NCBI GenBank assembly: GCA_006176705.1
Contig: QRFJ01000496.1
Span: 62,001 to 126,000 of the forward strand
Direction of reading: 5' to 3'
DNA length: 64,000 nucleotides
Source of the DNA: Cocos nucifera
Taxonomy: Eukaryota > Streptophyta > Magnoliopsida > Arecales > Arecaceae
The notes beneath the pieces were generated by a model that saw nothing but the letters and a program-made list of their open reading frames with translations, was not told the origin of the DNA and made no database searches. Position numbers and translations under genes: made by a program. Positions 34,060 to 43,258 of this stretch are shown here, piece by piece (positions within the stretch are counted from its first letter, which is position 1; every line of letters starts with the position of its first letter).

Positions 34060-34957
34060 AAGGCCATGGAAGGAGTTAGGGGGTTGGCTCCGAGGATTCT
34101 ACAGGCTTGGTTGGTGCTTCGAAGATATGAGATTCAAGATACAGCAAGAAACTAAAGCTAGAGAATCAAGACTGCAGAATAGAGATTTTCTACAGATTAG
34201 CCAGCTTAGTCCAAAACTGGATCGGCTAAGTCTCAGTGCACAAGCAAAATAGAGAGCTACGCGTTCGGGACTGCTGGCATGGCATAGAACTGGGCTGACT
34301 CAATTGCAGACTAAGCCGACCCAGTGAAACTTAGCCGGCTCAGTGCTGAGACTGAGCCAGCTCAGTGCGTAGGCAGAGTTACGCGAGAGTCTGTTTTGGG
34401 CTAGGGTCTGGATTGATCCTAGGGGTCTTAAGACCTAGTTTGAGAGATCTTAAGGGGGCTAATTAATGTATGGGTTGGGTCTAGATCCAGAGGATAAGAG
34501 AATGGGATACATGGGTGTACATAGGCTTGGTGAGTGCTTTCATATATTGGATTAACCGAAGAGTTTTTTGGTCGGGCCTAATGGCTATGTAGAAATATAT
34601 AAGTTGTATTAGGATTTCATTATGCTGTGGAATACAGACCTTTTCCCCCTCAATTCTCTCTTCTTCTCTTCTCTTTAGTGTAGTTGCCCTAGGTCTTGAA
34701 GAAGCCCTAGAGAGAGTGGGTGCCTCCTTCAAGCCCAAGGAGGGTGGTGCCCCAGCAATAATCTAGGTGTTGGATCTATGATTTGCTGCCCATAGAGAAC
34801 ATCATAGGTTCCTTCAGGTCCGTGCTAAAGATCAGGAGCTTCCGCAACATGGTATCGGTGCTTGTGATGTTAAGGATGATTGGCATTCGAGCGATATCAT
34901 AAGTCTATAATTTGGTATCAGAGCTAGGTAATGCCTAGGATGTTGTGGACGGCAATA
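34029..34957 (+). repeat. 3' LTR of N1
   Basis: Partner of 31458-32387 with many substitutions, preceded by tract AAGGTGGAGAT (34018-34028). Ends GGCAATA, again TA not CA. Confidence 0.88.
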
Positions 34958-35840
34958 GATTGATCTAAGTTTTAGACCTTCAGTGCAGTAGCATTAAAAC
35001 AGCTGACATAAACTCGGATGGACTCTCCTTTCTTCTACTTTATGTTGATGAGGAAGTCTGAACCTCATCTTGGACATTGGCTGCTTATGAAATAAGTCAT
35101 AAACTGATGGCTCATTTTGTCAAAAGAGAAGATCATACCCGGTTAGAGGCTCAAGTACTAGTTTCTTGCTGCTTTCTTCAGGATAGATGGGAAAGCTTGG
35201 TACAGAATGGCATCTAGTGTGCTATGGAGTAGCATAATCATCTGAAAGGCCTCAAGATGATCGATCGGATCTAAAATCCTATCGTAGCTCTCAAATTGTG
35301 GGAGCTTAAAATTTAGCAGGATGGACTCCTGCATGATTCTGGAAGAGAAGGGGGGATCAGTGCAGACATCGTTGTGGTGGACCAGGATGGCATGGCGGAG
35401 CTCCTTGATTCGTCAATTCATGTTCTGAAGCTTTTGATCAACAGCATCATCTCGATCATAGATCTCAAAGGGCAGTCAACTTTAGATAGGGAAAGTCTCC
35501 TCTAGAGAAGAATCATGATTAGAGCTGGAGCTCCCTACTCTTTGCTTCCCCTTTCCAGGGGTAATGGGTCTGCTAACCTAAGTGGCCCTTCTCTAAGCCG
35601 GTTCTTGAAGTTCTGATGGAGGTCTTTCTAGCTAGACTGCTATCGGAGGCTGCTGCTAGCCTGCACCATCTCGGTGAGGCCCAGAACCTACTGCATTAGT
35701 AGGTTGAACTGCTCTGGATCCACCATGGCCACTGGCAAAGGAGGTTGTGGTGCTGATGATGGAGTCGGGATGGGCAGATCTGGCTCGGATCTAGTGGTAA
35801 AAGCAGTAGACCATCGGATGGTTGTCTTCTTTGGAGGCAT
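34958..35840 (-). pseudogene. Tat gag, N-terminal part
   Basis: An ATG at 35840 opens MPPKKTTIRWSTAF, followed by a Pro-rich stretch and VAMVDPEQFNLLM. Further down, with stops, SPLLFQNHAGVHPAKF, LTGYDLLF and MRFRLPHQHKVEE follow gag order, and FNATALKV-NLDQ ends at the N1 junction where 31457 continues. The protein would form particles. It is broken by about ten stops and by N1. Confidence 0.76.
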
Positions 35841-36567
35841 TTCTGAAGCAAAAAGAGATTAAATGAAAGTTAATTCAAAAGATTAGGAGGAGAAGGATGC
35901 AGATAGGATTGACTGGGCACTCCTTTTGAACAAGGGCTCAGAGACCCTTTCTCTAGCACCAATCCTATTGGTGCAAAAATTCATGAGGATGCTAAAGATA
36001 ACTGGAGTTGGAAATGCGAGACCACCAATGGGACCTACAAAACAAAGTCCAAATCAAAGGTGGGTGGCTCCGGTAGGATCTTTCGATGCTTAAATTAGTT
36101 CTCTGGCCAACTAGAATGGAGTGCTTAGGAAATAGTGAAGCAGAGTAACAGGAGGAAAGAGAGCTTCTAAGAAAATGTATCTAGAGGGTCCCTTTTATAG
36201 ATGAAACATGTAATAGACTGATGGTGACAGCCCTAACCATCTGGTAGTGGGTTGCTGAGGTCATGCAAAATTTGTTACAAAGAGTGGGTTGTTATTTATC
36301 ATGACTTGCAGTTAATTAGGATCCATTTGAAGAAGCTTGGATAGAGATTGGGGATCCTTATGCCTACTGGTTGATTACAAGTGTTGGTGAGTTAGGCTTG
36401 GGATTGGCCGACCGAGCTCAAGAGTTAATCAGCGTATAATGAACTAGCATCTGGTTAAAGTCCATCGAAGTGATCTTCTTATGGCTTTGAGAAATTCAAC
36501 CGTATTTTAGGTCATCTGTAGGTGGGCCTTTTCCTACTGAGCCTGACTGGAGCATGCATGACTGAAG
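35841..36567 (-). repeat. Tat leader and LTR (5' side), first part
   Basis: A possible primer site TTGGTGCTAGAGAAAGGG lies at 35963-35946 on the minus strand; I could not assign its tRNA. The LTR end is not sharply resolved (about 35985). A clear TATA box CTATAAAAGG is at 36200-36191. The stretch 36290-36561 has an inverted copy at about 47770-48030. Interrupted after TGAAG (36563-36567) by N2. Confidence 0.68.
36191..36200 (-). promoter_or_regulatory. TATA box, Tat LTR
   Basis: CTATAAAAGG on the minus strand followed by GACCCTC. Well placed to start element RNA roughly 200 bp upstream of the leader. Confidence 0.6.
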
Positions 36568-37579
36568 TGTAAGCGCACCAACTAGCATCACCTCTTCCTG
36601 ATGCCAATTGATGTTCCATAATATCACTCGAATGCCAATCATCCTTGGTATCATAAACCCCGATACCATGTTGCGGAAGCCCCAAATCTTTAGAATAGAT
36701 CTGAAGAAACTTGTGACGTTCTCTATGGGCAGCAAACCATCGATCCTCCACCTAGATCTGTGATGGGGCAGCTCCCTCTTTGAGCTTGAGGGAGACGCCC
36801 CCTTCTCTAGGGCTTCTTCAAGAACCCTAGGGTGGCAACTCTAGAGAGAAGAGAAGAAGAGAGTTAAGGGAGAAAATGTCTGTATTCCACTACATTCATA
36901 GCATCATGATAACCTAATACAACCTATGTATTAATACACAGCCATTAGGCCCAACCAAAAAACTCCCCGGCTAACCCAATACATGAAAGCACTCATTGAG
37001 CCCATGTACATCCATGTCTCCCATGCTCTCATCCCCTGGATCTTGACCCAATCCATACATGAATTAGCCCCCTTAAGACCTCTCAAACTAAGCCTTAAGA
37101 TCCCTAGGATCAACCCAGACCCTCGTGTAACTTCTGCCTGTGCACTGAGCTAGCTCAGTCTCAGCACCGAGTTGGCTAAGTTCCATTGGATCAACTCAAT
37201 CTGAAACTAAGTCAGCCCAATTTTGTGCCATGCCGGTAGTTCCGAACGTGCAGCTCTCTATTTTGCCTATGCTCTGAGACTTAGCCAACCCAGTTTTGGA
37301 CTGAGCTGGCTAACCTGCAGAAAATTCTTTTTCTACAGCCTTCAAACTCTGGCTTTGGTTCCTTGCTCCATCTTGTGTCCCAAGTCTTCGAAGCACCAAC
37401 CAAGCCCCTTAAGGCCCTCAATACCTGAACCTCAAGCTCGTGAAGAGCTACATGCTGCCTCCACCCTAAGACAACTTCTATCTTAGCCCTAGGACCGCAC
37501 CTATCCTAGCCTCTTTGGAGCCAACATTAGCACTCCTCTCGTGGCCTTCCAAGGCTTGGGAGCACCATAAGTTCTCACA
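36568..37579 (-). repeat. 3' LTR of N2
   Basis: 1012 bp. Minus strand begins TGTGAGAACTTATGGTGC at 37579. Same layout as N1 LTRs, including GGCTAAGT/GCTCAGT words at 37140-37315. The far end (TGTAAGCGCACC at 36568 on plus) is diverged from the N1 end. Confidence 0.83.
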
Positions 37580-37608
37580 ATCTCCATCTTGGTGTTCCCA
37601 AGCCTTGG
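37549..37608 (-). other. Hairpin around polypurine tract and LTR start, N2
   Basis: Plus-strand arm CCAAGGCTTGGGAGCACC (37549-37566) and GGTGTTCCCAAGCCTTGG (37591-37608) pair at 17 of 18 positions, the last being a possible G-U pair in RNA. The 24-base loop carries the LTR start TGTGAGAAC and tract AAGATGGAGAT. Confidence 0.75.
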
Positions 37609-37712
37609 CAAACCCTTCGATAATGACCTCCTGCATGATCCCACTATCCCTGCGCACTCGACAGCCCCTTTTACAATCATCGCCTCCACCAATCCTTTTC
37701 AGCTATTGTGCC
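37580..37712 (-). other. N2 internal region, short 3' piece
   Basis: Collinear with 33905-34028 of N1. Ends in the GTGCC target site (37708-37712) of Athila-NA1. No gene. Confidence 0.75.
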
Positions 37713-39340
37713 TGATAGGGACACGATGTTGTCGTTAAGACACCGTGTTTATCAGTTTAATCCGACTTCTTAAAATTATTGAAAATACGTAAATAGTAGT
37801 GAGTCGGGTCGAATCCACAGGGAAGGTAGAGTTTTTAGATTTGAAATCTTTGATTTTTTTGAGAAGAAAAAGAAAATGATTTGAATTTTGAAATAAAAAC
37901 TGAAGTCAGAAGATTGAAAATAAAAATTAAAAGATGCAGGAATTTAAATTTGGTACTAAGATCTACTAGTTAGATCTTAGCATCTACTTGCAAAGCAATA
38001 ATTTAAAGTGCAGAAATTAAATTGCAATAAAAATAAAAAGCAAGAAATTAAAATGTAAAAATAAAAATTTTTATTAACTAAAATTTTAGAATTTAAATAC
38101 ATAAAATTTAAAAAGAAAAGATAATAAAATAAAATAGCCTGATCTCTGATCTTGGATCGGCATTGGCAGAAAGATGGTGTAGAAGCTCGGCTCTTCTTCT
38201 CGGCACCCGTTGCTTCGAAGCAGCCTTTAACCCATAGCCTGGCTTCGCCCTGTACCAAAGCTTCACCTTGATCGGAGATGTTAATTTCTGATGGCCTGGG
38301 GTCCTTTTTATAGAGCTAGGAGGGCTGGATATTTTTTTCTAAAGGCAATATGGGACTAATGCCTTTGTAATCGTCAAAATACAAACAAATTTGGATAAAA
38401 TTTGAATCAAAATAGCTCTGATATGACTTTGATAAATCTGATAAAATCCAGCCGTTCAATAGGAATCCAACGGTCCAAAAATCATCAAAATCGGATGCAG
38501 ATCAACTCAGATCGGGTCGGATTAAATTCTGGCCGTCCGATCGCGCTTCATCGAGGAAATCTGGCCGCAAATCACGCTTTGGGAGTCCTGATCACCGTCG
38601 GGAGCATTCTGGACCGTCGGATCGAAGCTGGAATCAGGCGCTGCCATCCGATGGTGATTCGAGTGAAATTGGCAATCAAAAAAAATGCTGATCATCTGAT
38701 CTTAATCGCAATCAACCGCATCCATCCGATTGCGCAATCACTGTTCCCATGGACCGCATAGACCGACCGCACCGCACATCGCAACCAATCAACGCTTCTG
38801 TCACTGAGTGAAATGACCAGATTGCCCTGTGAGCTGCGATAAATTTCTGTAGACCCTTTAAGGGTCTAGGTCCACCACGTGGCAGGCTCTGATTCGCCGG
38901 ATTTTGCTGAGCTGGCGGTCCACGCCTGGATCGTAGACCGACTGATGGCTTCAACGGCTGAGTCGGCTTTGATGGCTTGGCTTGGCTTGGTGGCTCGGCT
39001 TGGCTTGGTGGCTCGGCCTACGGAGCCGGCTGAGCCATTTTCTTTTTTTATTTAATTTTTATTTATTTTATATTTTTAAAAATTCATATCTTTTCCATTT
39101 TAGCTCCATTTTTCTTGAAATTTATTTCATTGTGATCAAAAAAATGAGCTCTTTCTATTGATAATAAAATTTTATTTTTTAATTTTTATTATTTTTTTTA
39201 TTATTTTTTAATTAATTTTTTAATTAATAAAAATATGAATTTTTTAAAAATTATATATAAATTGATTAATAATTTTTAAAAATTAATATAAATTAATTAA
39301 TAAATTAATACTTTTATTGATAAATTTATGATGCTTATCA
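37713..39340 (-). repeat. 3' LTR of Athila-NA1
   Basis: 1628 bp, minus-strand ends TGATAAGCATCATAAATT...TATCA. TATA box CTATAAAAAGGAC at 38313-38301 (minus). The 5' LTR has the same ends but a foreign central block. Direct GGCTTGGCTTGGTGGCTC repeats at about 38975-39015. A 119-codon plus-strand frame at 38402-38761 is repeated in the other LTR and is not a gene. Confidence 0.9.
38301..38313 (-). promoter_or_regulatory. TATA box, Athila-NA1 LTR
   Basis: CTATAAAAAGGAC, minus strand. Conserved in the 5' LTR (44070-44061) and, as CTATAAAAAGGA, in Athila-NA2 at 62289-62300. Confidence 0.65.
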
Positions 39341-39357
39341 CACCCCCCAACTTAAGC
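39341..39357 (-). other. Polypurine tract of Athila-NA1
   Basis: Minus strand CTTAAGTTGGGGGGTG directly before TGATAAGC. The same tract stands at 61276-61292 in Athila-NA2. Confidence 0.85.
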
Positions 39358-40428
39358 TTTGCTCGTCCTCGAGTAAAGAAAGAATTTAGTTTTAAATACC
39401 TTTTAACTTTAGAGTTTCGAATTTTACCTAAGCAATTTTCAAAATGGCCATTGATATTCAGTAGAGCTTAAATGAGATATATCATTGGGGTATTAATACT
39501 TATCAATAGAAAAATTAAGTAAAGAACATTAAATTTTTCAGAACTTTTTCTAAATTATTCCACTTTTATCTCTGATTTGTCTAAACTTTCATATAGGCAA
39601 GTGTATTGCTACTTCCATCCTTCATTTATTAATTTTTATTTTCACATTGCCCACTTTTTGATGCGAATATCATTGCTTACTTAGGCAACGGGACCCGGTT
39701 ACTTGGTGGGAAACCAATGTTTTTTTTTTTTTTTTTTTTAATGTTGTACCACTATTGAGTGTCTTAACTCCTTAAGCTTTCTATTTGATCCATATAGCGA
39801 GTCTTGGGCCAATGACTCCCAAACTAGTTGGCTTTAGGGCACTAGGTATAGAATACCCCTCGGGCTTACTAGCTCGAATCAAATAGGCTACGAGTTAAGA
39901 CTAGCTTTACAACGAGCTTCTTTGTCCTTCCCATCCTTTTGACGCGAAACTCAATGCTTGCTTAGGCAAAGAGGCCCGGTTACTCAGTGAGAAGTACTTG
40001 GAAACTATTTTATTAAAATAAATTTTTATATGAAGAAACGTATAGTTATCCTACACAAGCCTATAAAAAATAGACTTTTCTTTGATGCTAGTAGAAATAA
40101 TTAGAAATGCTCCAAAAAAAAATTTTTATGTTCTGGACTTAAATCTTTATTGAATTTTCTTAATACTTGATTCCTCAATATCTCATAGATTCTCTAATCT
40201 GTGCATCAATTTTTTTTTTAAAATGCTTAGTTTAATTAAATTCTTAAGCATAATCAAGTATCTAAATACTAAATACTAACTTTTTCGAGGACTTAAAATT
40301 TTAAAATTTTTATTTTTCTCTTCCCCCAACTTAATCGACATTGTCCTCAATGGAGAAGAGGAAAAAATAAAGGATGTAATAAAAAATAAAAAAAATAGAA
40401 GAATACACCTAACTCAGTATATTTTATT

Positions 40429-40467
<39 letters not shown>

Positions 40468-40622
40468 GGTCCAGCACATGCCTTTACAAATTTGAGCTCT
40501 CCCTCCAATTTATTCAAATTATCCTAAAAAGAAAATAAGATAAATTAGATAAAAATTAAATATTGGATTGCCTTCCAACAAGCGCTAAGTTTACCGTCTT
40601 CAGCCAGACACAATGTAACTTA
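39358..40622 (-). other. 3' untranslated region of Athila-NA1
   Basis: About 1.26 kb with no gene, strongly conserved in Athila-NA2 (60052-61275). Next to the gag-like stop lies the motif GCGCTTGTTGGGAGGCAACC in a slightly changed form (about 40566-40585), which in Athila elements follows pol. Two diverged direct repeats of about 60 bp containing TTAGGCAA..G.CCCGGTTACT lie at 39657-39720 and 39951-40014. Simple repeats: poly-T 39721-39739 and (ATT)n 40424-40467. Confidence 0.75.
40424..40467. repeat. (TTA)n microsatellite
   Basis: TTTA units followed by about ten TTA units inside the Athila-NA1 3' region. Not present at this length in Athila-NA2, so it expanded after insertion or in this lineage. 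Confidence 0.8.
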
Positions 40623-41654
40623 CTATCCTGTGTCGAATATTGGATTGAAAAATTTCAATGGTTTTGGATTGCCAATCTCAGAAAGTTGATTTTTAATCCC
40701 ATTATTGATATATTCACTGTTAATTTTTGGGATATATTTTATGATTCCATTCTCAGACCCATGTTTATTAAGAATTTCTCCTATTTGTTCTTCTAAAATG
40801 CTCATGAATGGAGTTTTAGGAGTTAAGTTTGATTCAATGGGTGCTGGAATGGTGACTAAAGGCGGTTTTAATTCTGGAGGTAAATTAATGTGATCTTGCT
40901 TAAACAACTCCATTGACATTTCATTACATGCCTTTTGATTTTTATAAGAAGAACCTGCTTCTAGGGTTGAAGGGAATAGGACATTAGGTTTATAAGTCTC
41001 GGGTAAATCATCTATTCTCTTTTCCCTTATTTCTATCTCATTTAAACTGGAACTAGCATCAGTACTAATTCCTGGCTTGGGTTCTTCTATGTGGTTAGTC
41101 TCAGTACTAACCAATTCCTCTAAATTTTCATTTTGGCTAGCATCAGTACTAGCCTCTCTCACCTGGTCTTGGTATGGGTCCATAAGAATCCTATAGCTTT
41201 TAAGTTCAGGAATTACTTTGGTATTCTCAAATTGAAGATTCTTAGATGAAACATTAGATTGATAATTTAATCCAGGTGGTTGGTAGTTATTAGGTGGGTT
41301 ATTTAAAATTGGTAGGTTCGGTAGTTGATCTAGTTCTCTCCTCATGTTAGACTCAACTAATTGTCCTATTTGAGCTTCTAGTCTGGCGATAGATTGCTGT
41401 TGAGTTAGAATTAATTGTTGAAGTTGGTTAAATCTATCATCAGCTAGATTGGTCTGTTGAGGAGGTGGGTATAAAGGCTGATTATAATATGATGGCTGGT
41501 TAAACTGACTAGGCTGACCATTATTATAGGCATAATTTTGATAATTTTGCTCAAGTGAAATTTGGGTCTGAGCCTGAGTCTGTTGGGATGTCCAAGAAAA
41601 ATTAAAGTTACTCCAATCTGAATTATATGAATTTGAAAATGGATCATTAATCAA
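40623..41654 (-). CDS. Athila-NA1 gag-derived protein (343 residues)
   Basis: An open frame without stops, the second longest in the window. Residues 1-20 (DPFSNSYNSDWSNFNFSW) match the Athila gag segment NPYSNTYNxGWRxHPNFSW seen at 55520 in Athila-2. Next come a Gln-, Asn- and Pro-rich stretch (20-75) and a coiled-coil-like RFNQLQQLILTQQQSIARLE, then AQIGQL, equivalent to the gag ...NLEMQIDQMAK. The last about 200 residues are acidic and Ser/Pro-rich (STDASQNENLEELVSTE; FKQDHINLPPELKPPLVTIP) with no family known to me. It ends just before the post-pol motif. An env-like role was considered but there is no signal peptide or membrane segment. Probably a shortened gag. Confidence 0.72.
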   Translation of the reverse strand: MINDPFSNSYNSDWSNFNFSWTSQQTQAQTQISLEQNYQNYAYNNGQPSQFNQPSYYNQPLYPPPQQTNLADDRFNQLQQLILTQQQSIARLEAQIGQLVESNMRRELDQLPNLPILNNPPNNYQPPGLNYQSNVSSKNLQFENTKVIPELKSYRILMDPYQDQVREASTDASQNENLEELVSTETNHIEEPKPGISTDASSSLNEIEIREKRIDDLPETYKPNVLFPSTLEAGSSYKNQKACNEMSMELFKQDHINLPPELKPPLVTIPAPIESNLTPKTPFMSILEEQIGEILNKHGSENGIIKYIPKINSEYINNGIKNQLSEIGNPKPLKFFNPIFDTG

Positions 41655-41705
41655 TTTGGAGTATCCTTGAGCAGCTTGAACTTGTTCTTGGATAAAATAT
41701 GGAAA

Positions 41706-41873
41706 CTATGCAGTCATAGGATATTCACTTACATGATGGGTTGGACTAGCACAGATTGAATAACTCTCCTGATAATTAGAAGATTGTTGACCTAGGGTTA
41801 GGAGTTGATCTATTTTCTGATCAAGAAGGTCAACTTTATCTAATTTTTGGACTATTAGATTTATATTAGCCAT
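41706..41873 (-). pseudogene. Upstream gag piece with degenerate zinc knuckle
   Basis: Same frame as the 343-residue gene, separated only by a TAG (41708-41706). MANINLIVQKLDKVDLLDQK and IDQLL, then YSICASPTHHVSEYP, which sits where Athila gag has its CxxCGxxHxxxxC knuckle; here two Cys are replaced by Tyr. Suggests the gene once read through. Confidence 0.6.
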
Positions 41874-43145
41874 TTGATTATTATGTTTAATGTGAATCAA
41901 CCATTCAATTAAGTTCAACTAAATCAGAAAAAGTGATTTCCTACCATGCATGGTGTAACCCTAATGTATGGTTTAAAAATTTTTAGAATATTTTTTTATA
42001 TTTTATTATTATTATTATTATTTTATTATATTAAAAATTAATTTTTTTTAATTATTTTTATTTGTTAATTTTAATTTAATTTAATTTAATTTAATTATTA
42101 ATTTTTAGTTAGTTTAATTTTTATTTTATTTTATTTTTAGAGGAGAGAGGAGAAGAAAGAAAAAAGAGTTCTAAAGAAGAGGTCCTAAGGAGTCCTAGAA
42201 CTAAGAAGAAAGAGAAGAATTCAGGTTTAATTAGATTTAATATTGGTTAGCAATCAAGTTGGTCAATCAATCCTGCCTAAAGGTTATCCTAGATCTAGAC
42301 AGCTCCTAACTGCCAAGGTCACCTTCAAGCCCTCCAAGTGTAGGATTAGCCAATCAACTAGCCAGGTAAGTATAAGGTCGGTGGGAGTCCCCCCGTTGCT
42401 TGCCTTAGACACCAATTATGCTTGGCCAGGTAAGCGAACGGAACCAATTAGAAACCACCTTCCTTCGGGCCCAATCGTCCCTGAACCACTTTCCTAGACA
42501 CCAGTCAAATTGACTTATCCTAATCCGGTTCAACTCTTTGGATTCCTTATCCTATTGAGCTCGAGTTCCTAAGGTTGATGTCTAATTGATTTTAAAATTA
42601 AAGGCTTAGGTCAATGCAGGATGCTGGTTGGTTGTTTGTGGGCTAAGGAAGGGTGATCAAATCCCCACCTTATCTTGTTTAATTGGATTGTGCCCTTAAT
42701 TTGATTTAATATGATATGCAAAAAAAAAAAAAAAATTCAATCAAAGGGTTCTATGCAATTTAAACTAGATGCATGTAACTAATTGTATTCTAAAAGGCTT
42801 ACCTTGCCTCCAGCAATCACCAAAAAAAATAAAAATAAAAATAAAACTAATATGATGCATGCTCTAAATAGTTAGGGTTTCTAATCTTATCATGAGGCTT
42901 TTAATTAGATTTAAATGGATATTTTTTTAAATTAATTTAAAAATAAAATAAATAAATAAATAAATAAATAAAAAGAAAAGAGGACAAGGGTTAGGATTGA
43001 TCTTACCAAAATTAGATGCTTTCTTCATTTTCTCCTTTTTTTTCTACAAAATAAATAAAAAAAATTAGTAAGCAATATTAAAAAAAATATAATTAATTTA
43101 CAAAAAAAAATCAAAGAAATCAAAGAAAAAAATAGCATCTATTCC
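41874..43145 (-). other. Leader of Athila-NA1, no gene
   Basis: 1.27 kb, AT-rich, with (TTTAA)n at about 42062-42095 and (AAAT)n at 42944-42973. Contains the leader module at 42359-42503. Collinear with 57619-58902 in Athila-NA2. No credible frame. Confidence 0.7.
42359..42503 (-). repeat. Shared leader module, copy in Athila-NA1
   Basis: On the minus strand: CTGGTGTCTAGGAAAG, TTCTAATTGGTTCCGTTCGC then TTACCTGGCCA, TTGGTGTCTAAGGCAAGC, CCCACCGACC, TACTTACCTGGCTAG. Word order equals that of Copia-2 A and B although this is a gypsy-type element. Confidence 0.73.
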
Positions 43146-43163
43146 TTCCCCGGCAACGACGCC
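43146..43163 (-). other. Second (inner) primer-binding site of Athila-NA1
   Basis: Minus strand TGGCGTCGTTGCCGGGGA preceded by CCAAGTTTT, like the LTR-adjacent site. Fits TGGCGCCGTTGCCGGGGA, the Asp-tRNA type site of Athila, at 17 of 18 bases, better than the outer site. Confidence 0.7.
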
Positions 43164-43233
43164 AAAAACTTGGTGCGTTTGCCGAAATTATTTTTAATAA
43201 TTCAAAAAAAATAAAATCAAAAATCAAAAACCT

Positions 43234-43251
43234 TCTCCAGCAACGGCACCA
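43234..43251 (-). other. LTR-adjacent primer-binding site of Athila-NA1
   Basis: Minus strand TGGTGCCGTTGCTGGAGA, eight bases after the LTR end (CTACCA, AAGTTTTT). 15 of 18 match the Athila site. Confidence 0.78.
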
Positions 43252-43258
43252 AAAAACT

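Larger units (their letters stand above)
31458..34957 (+). mobile_element. N1, non-autonomous LTR retrotransposon without coding capacity
   Basis: 3500 bp with LTRs 31458-32387 and 34029-34957, primer site TGGTATCAAAGCC and polypurine tract. Inserted in Tat gag. The flanks AATTA and GATTG are a possible but imperfect 5-bp duplication. Internal 1.64 kb has no recognisable gag or pol. LTR ends TGTGAG...CAATA, primer site and tract equal those of Copia-3, so it is probably mobilised by that kind of element (inference). N2 is a second member. Confidence 0.87.
26957..36567 (-). mobile_element. Tat-type Ty3/gypsy retrotransposon, interrupted and 3'-truncated
   Basis: Minus-strand order: LTR (about 35985-36567, continuing at 47020), leader, gag, protease, RT, RNase H, an extra archaeal-type RNase H, integrase. 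The second RNase H before integrase and the RT wording are known marks of the Tat/Ogre branch. N1 is inserted in gag (31458-34957) and N2 in the LTR after 36567. No 3' LTR is present: integrase ends almost at 26957 where Copia-2 LTR begins. Confidence 0.87.

Noticed and set aside
38402..38761. 119-codon frame repeated at 44159-44518, apparently conserved gene
   Set aside because: It is the same LTR segment of Athila-NA1 twice; conservation is explained by LTR duplication and the frame runs against element transcription.
40623..41654. 343-residue frame as an envelope-like gene
   Set aside because: Position near the 3' side invited it, but there is no signal peptide or membrane helix, and its N-terminus matches Athila gag.
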